Assembly (NCBI RefSeq): GCF_024713945.1
Contig: NC_134684.1
Location: 1,779,001 to 1,843,000 of the forward strand
Length of the DNA: 64,000 nt
Source: Dermatophagoides farinae
Lineage: Eukaryota > Arthropoda > Arachnida > Sarcoptiformes > Pyroglyphidae
Direction: 5' to 3'
The position numbers were made by a program, and so were the translations under genes. Below the pieces are notes generated by a model. It was not told the DNA's origin. It did not search any database and saw only the letters and a program-made list of their open reading frames with translations. Positions 46,272 through 58,310 of the stretch are shown piece after piece. The number at the start of each line of letters is the position of its first letter. The first letter of the stretch is position 1.

Positions 46272-49200
46272 ATGATGGCCCAACGTGAGCGTTGGTATTT
46301 TACAAAAGATGAGCTTGAGAATAGTCCATCGAGAAGATTTGGAATCGATGCCGAAAAAGAACTTTCATATCGACAACAAGCAGCTAATTTAATACAAGAT
46401 ATGGGCCAAAAATTGAAAGTGTATGTTTGAATTTTTAAACAATTTCTATGAAGAAATGTGAAATTTTCGATTTATTTTTTTCATTCGAATGTCTTTTCTA
46501 CTCATTATTTTATATAATTGTTATGTTTCAAATATCAGAAATCAACTAGTGATCAATACGGCCATCGTTTATATGCACAGATTTTATACACAACATTCGT
46601 TCACTCGGTTCCATCGTAATGTAAATTAATTTGTTCATCAATTTTCTATTTTCTATTCTAATTTGATTATTTTTTTTCATATTCAAATAAAGTCCATTGC
46701 TTCTTGTGCACTATTTCTTGCAGCCAAAGTCGAAGAACAACATCGAAAACTTGAACATGTCATCAAAGTTGCACAGATATGTTTGTATAGAGAAAATCTT
46801 GATCCACGAAGTGAGGTATCTATCTATTCATTTATCAGATAATGATGTATTGGATGATTTGACCATTTAAAAAAAAAATTTATAATTTGCAGCAATTTCA
46901 GGCATTGGCCGCCGAACTGGTACATCATGAGAATCTAATGTTAAGAACGCTTGGTTTTGACCTCAGTGTACAGCATCCTCACACATATGTAGTCAATTGT
47001 TTTGATCTTGTTCGAGGTAATTGAATTGAATCCGTTTTAAATGTTGTTTCACTATTGAACAAAATGAATTATTATCATTTGAAATGAATAGCCAATAAAG
47101 ATTTGGCTCAAGCATCATACATAATGGCAACAAACAGCCTGCATTTGACAACGATGTGTTTGCAATATAAACCAACCGTGGTCGCCTGTATCTGTGTATA
47201 TTTTGTTTGTAAATGGGCATCTTTCGAGGTATGATTCATATCAACAAAAATAATGTGCTCACATTTATTAATATAAAATATGACTGACAGCTTTCAAGAT
47301 CGATCGAAGGTCGTGATTGGTGGTCATATGTTGATCCTAATGTCACACAAGAAATGCTCGAAGAATTAACTGGAGAATTTTTGTCGATATTGAAAAAATG
47401 TCCATCACGATTAAAAAAGATTTTATCATCAAGTCGTTTGAATCCAATTATACCTAATAGTCCATCAATGAAACCAACCGTAATAAAATTAATTTATTTA
47501 ATTTAATTATTTAAATTATTAGTTATAATTAAACTTTATTTAATTACAGGAGCATAAGCGATCGAATGAAAACCAACAACACAACAGCATCAGTGGGAAT
47601 AGACCTCAACAGTATCATCCACATCATCATCAAAATTCCTCCATATCGTCGGCACAGAAAATGTCACCCAAAGATCCAAAATTCTCATCACATGCCAATA
47701 ATGTTCGATCATCTAAACCATCAATACCATTATCGGGTAATTATGGTCAATCTAATACCACTGGTGTTGATCATCACCAATCACATCATCATCATCACCA
47801 TCATCATCATTCTCATCATCAACATAATTCTGAACAACCAATACATCACCATGGTACCAAACAATCACAATCAATTGTGACATCAAAACAGCAGCAACAG
47901 CATTCATTTGCAAACTCATCCTCCAAATCTACTGCTGCTGCAAAGAATCCTGCCTTATTAGAATCGTCTTCATCATTAACATTCGAAAAAATGAAGAAAG
48001 AATCGTTGCAAAATGATAATAATAACAATAATAATAATCATCATCATATTAATAGTAATGTTCCAAATTTAAAATCCAATCTATCTGTGATATCCTCCTC
48101 AAGCAACATCAACAACAACAACAACAATAATAATAATAGACTTTCAGGCAGTAACAATCTCAACAATAACAACAACAATAATGAAGTCATAAACCATAGT
48201 AACAATAATTCTTTTAACAATGATCCAATATTTCAAATTGATTCAATGTTTTCACCTGGATCGGAATATTCCGATTATTCACAAACAAAAAAAGATTCAT
48301 TTGCTGATTTTAAAATGGAATTCTCTGATAATGAAGATTCAACGAATGCATTCAATTATTCATTACCTGGTCTTGGCTCATCATTGATGATGATGAACGA
48401 TTCGAATGAGGATTCAAAATCAAATATTTCAAATTCATTAGAATTTTCCAACACTATTAATCATAAATCTTCTAATAATAATAATATAAGTCATCCCACA
48501 ACAGCAATGGGAAGCAATACTGATTTAAAATCATCATCGTCATTACCTATGTTTAATGAATTAGCATCGAATACAAATACCAATCATCATCATAATCCAA
48601 CGCCATCATTATCACAATCATCTTCAATGTCCAATTTTTTACCAAACAAAGATAACGAATCAGAGCAATTGGAGGAAAAATCTATGCCTCAATCAACGAA
48701 CAAGTCAATGTTGAATATGGCATCGAAAATTCCAATTGTACCAACAACGAATCAAGTGAATACATTAGATTCGATTCTAGGTTCGCTCACCAGCAATAGT
48801 AACAATAACAACATGAGCAATATTGATTCGAAATTATTGCCATCACAACCGTCTATTGGATCTAATCAACCATCATCGACAGCAGCATTACCACAAGCAA
48901 CTGCTGCATTTAATCAATTGATAAATGATACCTATCATTCATCACAGCCACCATTATCATCCACATCAGGCATCAATAGTCTATTAATGGATGATGAATT
49001 ATCAAAACAATCATCATCATCCTTTACACAAAAGCATCACCATAAAGAGAAACATAAACATCATAAAGATAAACATAAACATAAAGAAAAACATCATAAA
49101 CATAAACATAAAAAAGATCGTCATGATGGACATCACCATCATCATCATCAACGAACATCAGATACATCATCATCATCGTTTGCCTTGATACCTGATGATG

Positions 49201-49463
49201 ATGGCGATGGTGGTCGACCTAAACCTATCAAATTAAAAATACGTACAAATGTCCTTTCATCCACCGAAACGGATCAACGACCATCGACCATTATGGAACA
49301 ATCGCCTACATCCGTTGCGGCTGTTCCTGCAGCAACAGCAGCAGCAGCTGCTGCTGCTGCACCATTAAAATTGAAAATAAATTTAAAACAAAAAAATATC
49401 TCATCATCTGATCAGCAGCAGCAACAACAACAACAACAATCAAACAAAAAAAGAAAGCATTGA
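46272..49463 (+). CDS. CycT: Cyclin T, regulatory subunit of P-TEFb, 7 exons
   Basis: Exons 46272-46420, 46539-46620, 46693-46815, 46893-47016, 47092-47228, 47291-47479 and 47550-49463 join in phase to give 905 aa. With CDK9 the protein forms P-TEFb, which phosphorylates the RNA polymerase II CTD and releases paused polymerase. The N-terminal two-fold cyclin box (about residues 10-260) is nearly identical in places to human cyclin [58 protein letters not shown]. The long C-terminal exon is disordered, Asn/Ser/His-rich, with a His/Lys-rich block at about residues 763-802 ([19 protein letters not shown]...). This resembles the histidine-rich domain of cyclin T1, which is known to promote CTD binding and condensation. 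Two KLKI motifs lie near the end. Two adjacent ATGs (46272, 46275) could each start; the first is used. Confidence 0.95.
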
Positions 49464-49661
49464 TCATAAAATAATAATGACAATTTCCATCTTATTTTGC
49501 ATGTGTTTTTTTTCAAGTTTCCATCTTATTCTCTAACAACTATTGTTATAATTTGTTGTAAATCAATCAATCAATCACAAATGATATTGAATATAAAATA
49601 ATCAATTTTTTTTTGTTCACCATTCTTTATATGTTATAATTTTGTCAAAATGTAAATAATA

Positions 49662-49680
49662 CCCTTCCCTCACCCACCCC
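49662..49680 (-). other. Canonical G-quadruplex motif downstream of cyclin T
   Basis: The plus strand reads CCC TT CCC TCA CCC A CCCC, so the minus strand has four runs of at least three G with loops of 1, 3 and 2 nt. It lies about 200 bp after the cyclin T stop, probably in the 3' UTR or termination zone, with the G-rich strand as transcription template. Confidence 0.7.
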
Positions 49681-52600
49681 AAATGGTAATCATCGATTCT
49701 TTTGCTGAAAAGAATCTGAAATTTCATTTCAAAGCAAATGATAACAACAACAACAACAAAAAAAATCATCATTAATCAATCTGTTATGTTTTATTTTGAA
49801 ACGAAAAAAATTTTTTCATCAGCAGCCTTTTTTTTTATTTTTTTTTGTCTTTATTGTTGCTGTTGTTAATTGAATGTTAAGAATTGAATTATTTCAAACA
49901 AAAAAAAAAAAAATTTTTTTTTAATGAATCAATCTTGCGATTGTATTCTTTCACGCAAACACCCACACACCCATGCTGACACAATTTCATCCATCTCATC
50001 ATCATCATCGTCATACGATTAATTATTTTTTTTTCTTTATTTAATTTCAATTATTCATCATCATCATCATCATCTTATATATGATAATTAATTAATGTCA
50101 AATAAATATTCAAAACAAAAACAAAACAAAAAAATTGAAAATTTTTTTTGAGATTATAACCTTTTCAATCAATCATCATCATCATCGTTAACCTGTCATG
50201 AAATTATTTGTTGATTTTAGTTTGTGATTTTAGTCTCTCTCTCTGTGTGTGTTCATTGGCAACATCAAATGTGAAAGGCAAATCTGCTTGTGATGATGAT
50301 GATTGTTTTGATAATATAAAGTTATATTAAATGATGATAATCTTATTGGTAATAACAACAACAACAACAACAGAAAAAAAATACCAGAAGTTAAACAAGT
50401 TTTACAATCCGGTGGTAATTTTTTTTTATCACACCTTTTGTTTATCAAAAAAAAAAAAAAAAAAAAAATATTGGTTGTCGTTTGATTGGTTGGTTCATTG
50501 TAATCATCATCATATAATCAATCATCATTATGATGATGATGATTATAATGTAAAAATGGAGAAAAAAAAATTTTTTCAATCCAAAAAATACTTTTGTTTT
50601 TTTTTGGTTGATGCCGGCGGATCTGTTCATCATCATCATCATCATCATCATTTATTTATTTATATTGATAAGAAATGCATATTGTAACTGCATTGTATTT
50701 TTTTTTGTGTGTTTGTAAATGCATGCATTTATATATATGGTATAAAATTGTTAAAATTTATAATGAGAATGAATGAACACACACACACATCAAAACTTGC
50801 GTGTAAATAAATCGATTTGACATATGTGTGTAACACAATATATTTATTATGATCATTAACATTTTGGTATTTTATGATGTTTTTGATCAACACACATAGA
50901 CACACACACACAGTGGTAGTAGACTGCTTGACGCTTTTTTTTCTAGATTTTCGAAATTTTTTTTTTTTTTTTTGATAACATCACGTTGATCGTTGTCGTT
51001 GTTTCGTTATCAAGAATTTATTCATTCTATTCATTCTTAATTGAATATAGGCGACCTGTTTTTCTTTCTGTGTTTCTGGTTTTGGTTTCGATTTTGATTT
51101 TGTGTGTCTATTTGTTCCGGCTACATTTTTTCCAACACACACACACGCAATCACAAAAAAAAACAACAGTAGCATATTCAGGACATTTTTTTTCTTGTTC
51201 TTTATTCTGTTTACCTTAGAAATGGCAATACCTACACACAGACACAAGAGGATTAGTATATGATGAATTTTATGCTTTGATTTCTTTTTTTTCTGCTTTT
51301 TTAATTACAAATTTCTTTCTTTTTGCTGACTTGTATCGATACCGCATCGATTGATTGATTGATTGATTAATCTTACCATTTATTAGATTAGAAATGATGT
51401 ATGATGTATTATTAAAATTTTTTTTTTTTTATTTCTGTTTGTCGGCAAATTAAATCTATATCCTTACTATGGTAATCGAATGAAATGTTCTATAATTGAA
51501 TGATTGCAATAGTGGATAATTGAATCGTTATTGTGATGTGATTCTGTTGTTTATCACAACTAATAATTGAATCACAAAAAAAAGATCCGAAAACTATTGC
51601 GGAGAGAGAGAGAAAAAAAAACAGCAAACTAAACACACACACACACACATCATTGGATTGATGTATGTATGGTATGTTCTATCGAGTTCATTTGGCGACA
51701 GTAAACAAATAAAAATAAATAAACAGAACAGAACAGAACAAATGAATTCCACTATGAATTTTTTTTTTTTTTGGATTCGATTCGTAATAATCAGAAAACA
51801 AAACAACACAACAAAAATTCTATTACCATTCTGGTTTGTTTTGTTTTTTCGTTTTTTCTGGTTGGCATATAAATTATCTAGGTCCACTGAATATTTTTTT
51901 TTGTTCCTATCTGATCTAGTTATTTTGATTGTATGATTTTAATGTCACTGAAATTCAAATTCAATGATGATTTCAATCTGTTTACCATGAGAAAAAAAAA
52001 CTTTTGATCGTGATCCAGATTGTTTGGTTTCCTTTTTTTTCATTCTTGTTGTTTTTTTTTTGTTTGTTTCCGGCAAATTAAAAAAGTTTTTCATTCATTT
52101 CCTAACAAATAACGAGAACTTGACAACAACAACAACAACGACGAAACGAAAATCTATGGATCATGGAAAACTAAACCAAATCAAAATGGATACAACAACA
52201 ACAACAACAACAACCAAAATCCCAATTGATTTAAATTTAATTTCATTAAAGGAATTTTTTTGGATTTTTTTTTTCATTCTCCCATTTTTGTTTATACACC
52301 ATTTATTGGATCATCAAACCCCAATAGAAAAGAAATGGTTTTTGATGTTCACAGAAATAATTTAGCTAATTAACAAGAACAAAAAAAAGTGGTTCAAAAT
52401 TAGCCGTTGATTAATTAGTGGAATATACCACCATCATGATGCTGATTCGGTCCAATTCTATGTAATGGATGGATTGTGCTTGAAAGGGAAAAACTTATTT
52501 TTGATGATCAAATGATGATGGAATTGTTGTTGATAATCAAATGAGAATGCAAATTAGAATGCCTTAAATCTCACTCTCTCTCTCTCATTCTATTTCCACG

Positions 52601-52815
52601 AATATAATAGTTATAGATTTTTTTTTGCCATATATTCTTTGTTTGTTTGGCCAGCTCTACATTTAGATTCTCCATATATATACATAATAATGAACTTTAT
52701 TTGCACAAAACACACACACACACATTTTACACATTTACAAACATTTCCAATTTCCATTTGTAGCCGAATATTTTCTACTGTATACACGGGTACAATATTA
52801 TGCTACTAATCAGAT

Positions 52816-52840
52816 AGAGAGAGAGAGAGAGAGAGAGAGA
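52816..52840. repeat. (AG)n microsatellite
   Basis: About 25 bp AG repeat upstream of the MNX gene. Confidence 0.9.
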
Positions 52841-54133
52841 ACGGGTATTTGTATATAAATGGTGAAAATGGATTTGATACTAACACAGATCATCATCGAA
52901 AACATTATGATGATGATGATCATCATCATCATCATCGTTATAGTGAATGTAATATTTATATATAGAGTAGCAAAATTCATTCATGAATATAAAAAGAAAA
53001 GAATCGAGATTGAACACACACTCGCACACACACACAAAAATCATTCATGTTTTTAGGCATGCCCGATTCTTTCTTTCTTGGATGAATCCATTTTTATTTT
53101 CACTTTTCTTTTTTTTTCTCGAATTAATTCTTCTTCCATTTTCTTTCGATTCTTTTCAATTCTATTCTATTCTTTGCTTATTCTCATTCTATTCAAATAA
53201 ATTATGGAATTTTAAGCGTACCTAAATTGTTTTTTTACTTATTTTAATTTTATTGCTGTGTTGTTGTTGTTGTTGCTGCTGCTGATGTACAAAAAAGTTT
53301 TTTTTTCTGTGCCTCATCTGTGTGTGTGTGTGTGTGTTTGAGATTCATTCATCACTATCCTATTATTTGCTTTTTATCCACTCTTTTTTTTCTTCTTTCT
53401 TTCAATCGAAACGCGTTTTCTTATTTTTATTCAATTTTCTTTCTTTTTTCCCCAGTGCAAACAAACCCATACACACACAAAGAGAGAAAACCCGATAGAT
53501 CTGATCAGAATTTTTATATATAGAAATATGAATAAAATCTATAGCCACGGTTTGTAGGCGGTTTTTAACAAACAATTACCAATGCTGATTGGTTAATTTT
53601 TATCCGATCATGATCCTGTTATATATATAAATATACGAAGATACGCATGTCTGTCTATCTATCTTTCTCTGTGTGTGTATGTGCATGTTTGAGATTTTTT
53701 TTTTTTATATTACCAAATCATCATCATTTTGTTATAACAACTTTGTTATGTTTGTAGCTTTTAGCATCATCATCATCATCATCTATGTTCAATATACATA
53801 TAGAAATATTATTCTTTTTTTTTGTTTTGTAAAGCCAATTCTCTGTCCATTATCGATGCCAATTAGTAGTCAAACACACATACACACAGAAAAACTATTC
53901 GTCTATGTGCAAGTGAGAGAATGTTTATAAGTATAAATTTAAATGTCATTAATATGTTATAGTTACATTTACAATACAGTCACACAACCAGTAATAACCA
54001 ATCAATACTTTTTTCTTCTGTTTTTTTTTGCAAATATAGTTGTCTTTTTTTTTGTTTGTTTGTTTGAATGAATGAATGAATTTTTTTTCTTTGACTTTGA
54101 ACATTTTCGATTTTCATTATCGTTCGGTCACTA

Positions 54134-55118
54134 ATGTCGGTAAAAACCAATAATAGTAAAGTGTCTTCATCGTCTTCATCGCCGTCTTCATCATCATCAT
54201 CGTCGCCGTCGTCTTCGTCATCATTATCATCGCCATCGACAAACGAATCAATTATTGATGATAATCATCATCAAGATTTTCCGCCAAAATCATCATCACC
54301 AAAATCAACACCAATAACAATGGTTAAATCAAATTCTATGGCTAAAATAACTAAATCAAATTCCATTTCATCATCAAGTTTTTGTATTGAAGCATTATTG
54401 GCAAGATCAAGTCATCCGAAAATTAAATCAACAACAACCACAGAATTTAATTCTGACATTAATGGTAGAAATACAAGTCCATCCAGAGATTCACCCGCTA
54501 CATCATTGTTGAAATTTACCGGTGATGAAACAATCATTGGATCATCAAGATCAATTTCAAGTCCTAAAATAATCGATACTGCTGCTGCTGTTATTAATGG
54601 ATTTGAAACAGGAAAAAATATCGAAACACCATGGCTACATTCAACCGCAAATCCATTGACATTATCAACATTGTTCGCTCAACAACAACAACAACAACAA
54701 CATCATCATCATCATTCATCTATTTATGGATCAATCTATCCATCATCATCACCATCGATTATGAATGCTCAAGATCAAGCTTCTGTTCATCATCACCATC
54801 ATCATCATCATAATCAAAATGGTTCCGGTGAAGGATCGTCAGCCACAACAACAACAACAGCAGCAGCAACAGCAAAAACAACAACAACAACAAAAACAAC
54901 AACACCACAATCAATTTCAACAACATTTCCAACATTACCATTTTTTACTAATGCATCTGCATTTCATTCAGCATTTCATCAGATTGCTACGGCAGCATCA
55001 ACTGGTAAATCGATGGCAGCAGCAGCAGCAGCGGCTGCTTCCATTGGTGATGGCCAACAAGTAGCTGCTGCAGCACAGGCATATGAATGGCTAGCCAAAG
55101 AGATGCTTTGCCAGAATG
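54134..55118 (+). CDS. exex: MNX coding exon 1
   Basis: ATG at 54134 ([10 protein letters not shown], then Ser-rich) through ...LAKEMLCQN to donor GTAAGT at 55119, phase 1. Carries the FCIEALLA motif, Gln/His runs (about 54679-54716, 54787-54811) and Thr and Ala runs. The next-phase joining codon is Gly. Confidence 0.9.
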
Positions 55119-58100
55119 GTAAGTGTCATAATTATCATCATCATTATTATTAATCAAACAAATACAATGATGATTTGTTTCTATAGTGACCATATTGAGA
55201 GTTGAATGAAATTATTATATCTAAACTAATTATATATATTTATTATTACTTATCAATTTTCCTACATCATTCACTTAATCATACAAAATAATGGCTACTG
55301 ATTTTCTTCTTCATTCATTTATCGTTAATGTTTACCTAACTAAAAAAAAAAAATAAATAGAAGTAAACTGACACATCACATTCCAATGTACAATCTATTG
55401 CTATGTATAAATTGTGTGTGCTTGGGTGTTTGAGGGAATACAAAATATAAATCACACACAAAAAAAATTTGATGGTGTGAGATTTTTACCACCTATCATT
55501 AATGTTATATATCAGGATCATTTAAAATTGTGATTGACAGACGAGATACGAGATATATATAATCCCTACTACTACATCCAATACAACAACGACAAGAAAA
55601 ATCTATACATTTTTTGTTGTTGTTGTGTAAATAAAAAAAAAATGTTTGTCAATTTCCAAATAATATAATGATAATGATAATCGTTTTTAATGTCAATCGT
55701 TTATAATGATTTTTTTTTTTTGGGGTGACGTGATTACCGTCAATTTGATCAATTTTGTTTGCATTTATCCATTATTTGTGTGGGTGGGTGGGTGCTGGTG
55801 GCGATGGTGGTGGTTTAGTGTGAAAACCTTAAAATCAATTATTAATGTCATCATAATCATCATCATCAATCAACAGTATTAATTTGATCTTAATTGTACT
55901 GTGTGACAGGATTTCTCACTATTTAGAAAAAAGAAGAAAAAAAAGTAAATTATAGACAGATTTGATATAGATAATTTGAACAAATAAATCCGCATTTAAT
56001 ATATTAAATTATTAAAATCTAAATCTAAATGATATGATATACATACAGGTTAATCTACCTGTCATTTTTACATTACATTCCATTTTTTTACATTGATCAA
56101 TCGATCAATGATGGCAATAAATAATTGGAGAAAAAAAAATTTTTTTTTGCTCAACATTACAAGATATTATTGATTGACATGATTGTCGATTTGTGACAAA
56201 AAAAAAAAAATTTCTGATTTCGATTTGTGTGTGTGTGTGTGTGTGTTTTATATGTTTACGACCACACACACACACACATATGTCACAAAGATGGAAATGA
56301 ATACTGTTACCTCGTAATATTAAAAATGGTAACCCCTAAAGCTATATGATATAGAGATTAATCAAAAAATGAATATGAATATAGTGAATGAATTGAATAT
56401 TGGCAATAAGTCCATTTAAACAATATTGTTATGCAAATATATGAAAATGAATAACACACACACACACACACGATGTGTTTGGTGTTTTGTTGGCACGGGT
56501 CACCAATTTAAACCACAAAAAAAAACAGAAGCCGAAGACCATTGGTCTCTTTTTTTTCTTTTGTGGGTCAAAGTGTAAATTTTTTTTTCTCTGGTTTGCG
56601 GTTTATATATGTGTGTGTGTGTGATTGTGGTGTTAAGGTGGTGGTCAACCATCAACAACATCGACACTAACAACAACTAATAATAAGCTGGACATGAATA
56701 AATAACAACAATGGTGGCTAGAATATAAATACAATCATCTATTGAATGAAAGTTAATCGAATGATAAATATAAAAGAAAAAGAAAACAAAAACAAGAAAA
56801 ATATCTAGCAATAAAAACGATTTACCGGTGTTTGTTAACAACGGGCAAAGTTCATTTGATTCAAACATAGAAATTTTTTTTTTGCTTAAACTTCAAGCAA
56901 GACAAAAAAAAATATCTGACGATCATCATCTATGGATGATTAAACTGTTTACATAACACACACCCACACACACACACTCATACATGCATTCATGTACCAG
57001 AAACCATCTGGGTCCACAATTGTGTGCATGGTATGGCTTAAAACAAAAAAAAAAAAAAATATACACTTTGGTCCCCGACGACGACAACTAAAAAAAACCC
57101 AATTATCCATCCATTCTTATTATAATAAATATATGCAAAATGGCAAAAATATTTATAATACAACAATTGGCTGCTGCTGTCATCATCATCATCGTTGTCG
57201 TTGTCGGCTCTAATAAGAATCTAATAGGATTTTCATTCATTACAGCTTACAATTCTGTGTTCATACAAAAATGTGTACAGAAAAGTTTTTGGACCAATTT
57301 ATACAACCATGGTAGCCAAACATCAAACATTTCTTTCAATTCTTTTTATCAAAAGGGATTTTTTTGTTTTGCCCCTCAATCTATTATTTGATCATCCAAA
57401 TTGGAATGTTTACCCGATGATTGCTGATTATTTTTGCCCAAGGCGTGAATTAGACTTTTTTTTTTGGCACACACTAGTTAGGACGGGGATTATATATATA
57501 TACAGAAGAAATTAGTGTACCCATTGTATTGTATTGTTTTTTTGGAACTTTGTTTGAGTTTTTGTTTTTGTTCCACATACGACTAAGTGAAACTTTTATT
57601 TGATGATGATGCAAAGAATGTGGATGAATGTTCCTATGATGAATGAACAGAATCATCATTTATATTCACTTTTTTTTGTTTTATATTTACCAATGTATGA
57701 CTGCTAATTTAGTCAATAATTGAAGTCAGTTGTGAAAATTAGATTAAAAAAAAGAAAAAATTTCATTTCATTCATTTTTCACTTTATTCTGGTGTTCATT
57801 TCGAACATATTCGAAATGAATCTTTGATATTAATCAATTTTAATCAATGGAATAGAATAAATATAAATTTTATCGATTCGATTGAATTCTTTTTGTCTAT
57901 TTACACATACACATGTGTGTGTGTGTGTGTGGAAATGGATCGATTTAAATTTCCTATATGTGTTTGTTTCCAAACATATATTTATTATTTTTAATCTGAT
58001 ATATGTATGGTCCATATGGTACCTAATATATTGGATCTGATATGTATTATGTATGTTGATAAAAGAATATCCATCTCGTTTAGCTGACAATTATACATAC

Positions 58101-58277
58101 ACACACACATACGGACAAACAAACAAAATAAAAATGAGTCATTAATGTCCATATATTTACTCATTTACTTATCGGGGACAACAAAAAAAAAGTTTCCCTT
58201 TCATATATGAATGAATGAATGAATGAAATGATTTGTATAGAATATTTTAACAATTCATGAGCATGATAATGATGATT

Positions 58278-58310
<33 letters not shown>

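Larger units (their letters stand above)
49464..54133. other. Intergenic DNA between cyclin T and MNX
   Basis: The start holds the cyclin T 3' UTR (a candidate AATAAA at 50101-50106 is distant; nearer AATAAT-type signals exist). The end should hold the MNX promoter and 5' UTR. In between are (GAT)n/(ATC)n, (CA)n, (AG)n and A/T tracts, including an A run at about 50449-50468. No exon recognised. Confidence 0.6.

Noticed and set aside
47566-49188. Open frames at 47566-47880 and 48991-49188 in a second frame, poly-Ile/His/Asn
   Set aside because: Frame-shifted readings of the repetitive cyclin T exon 7.
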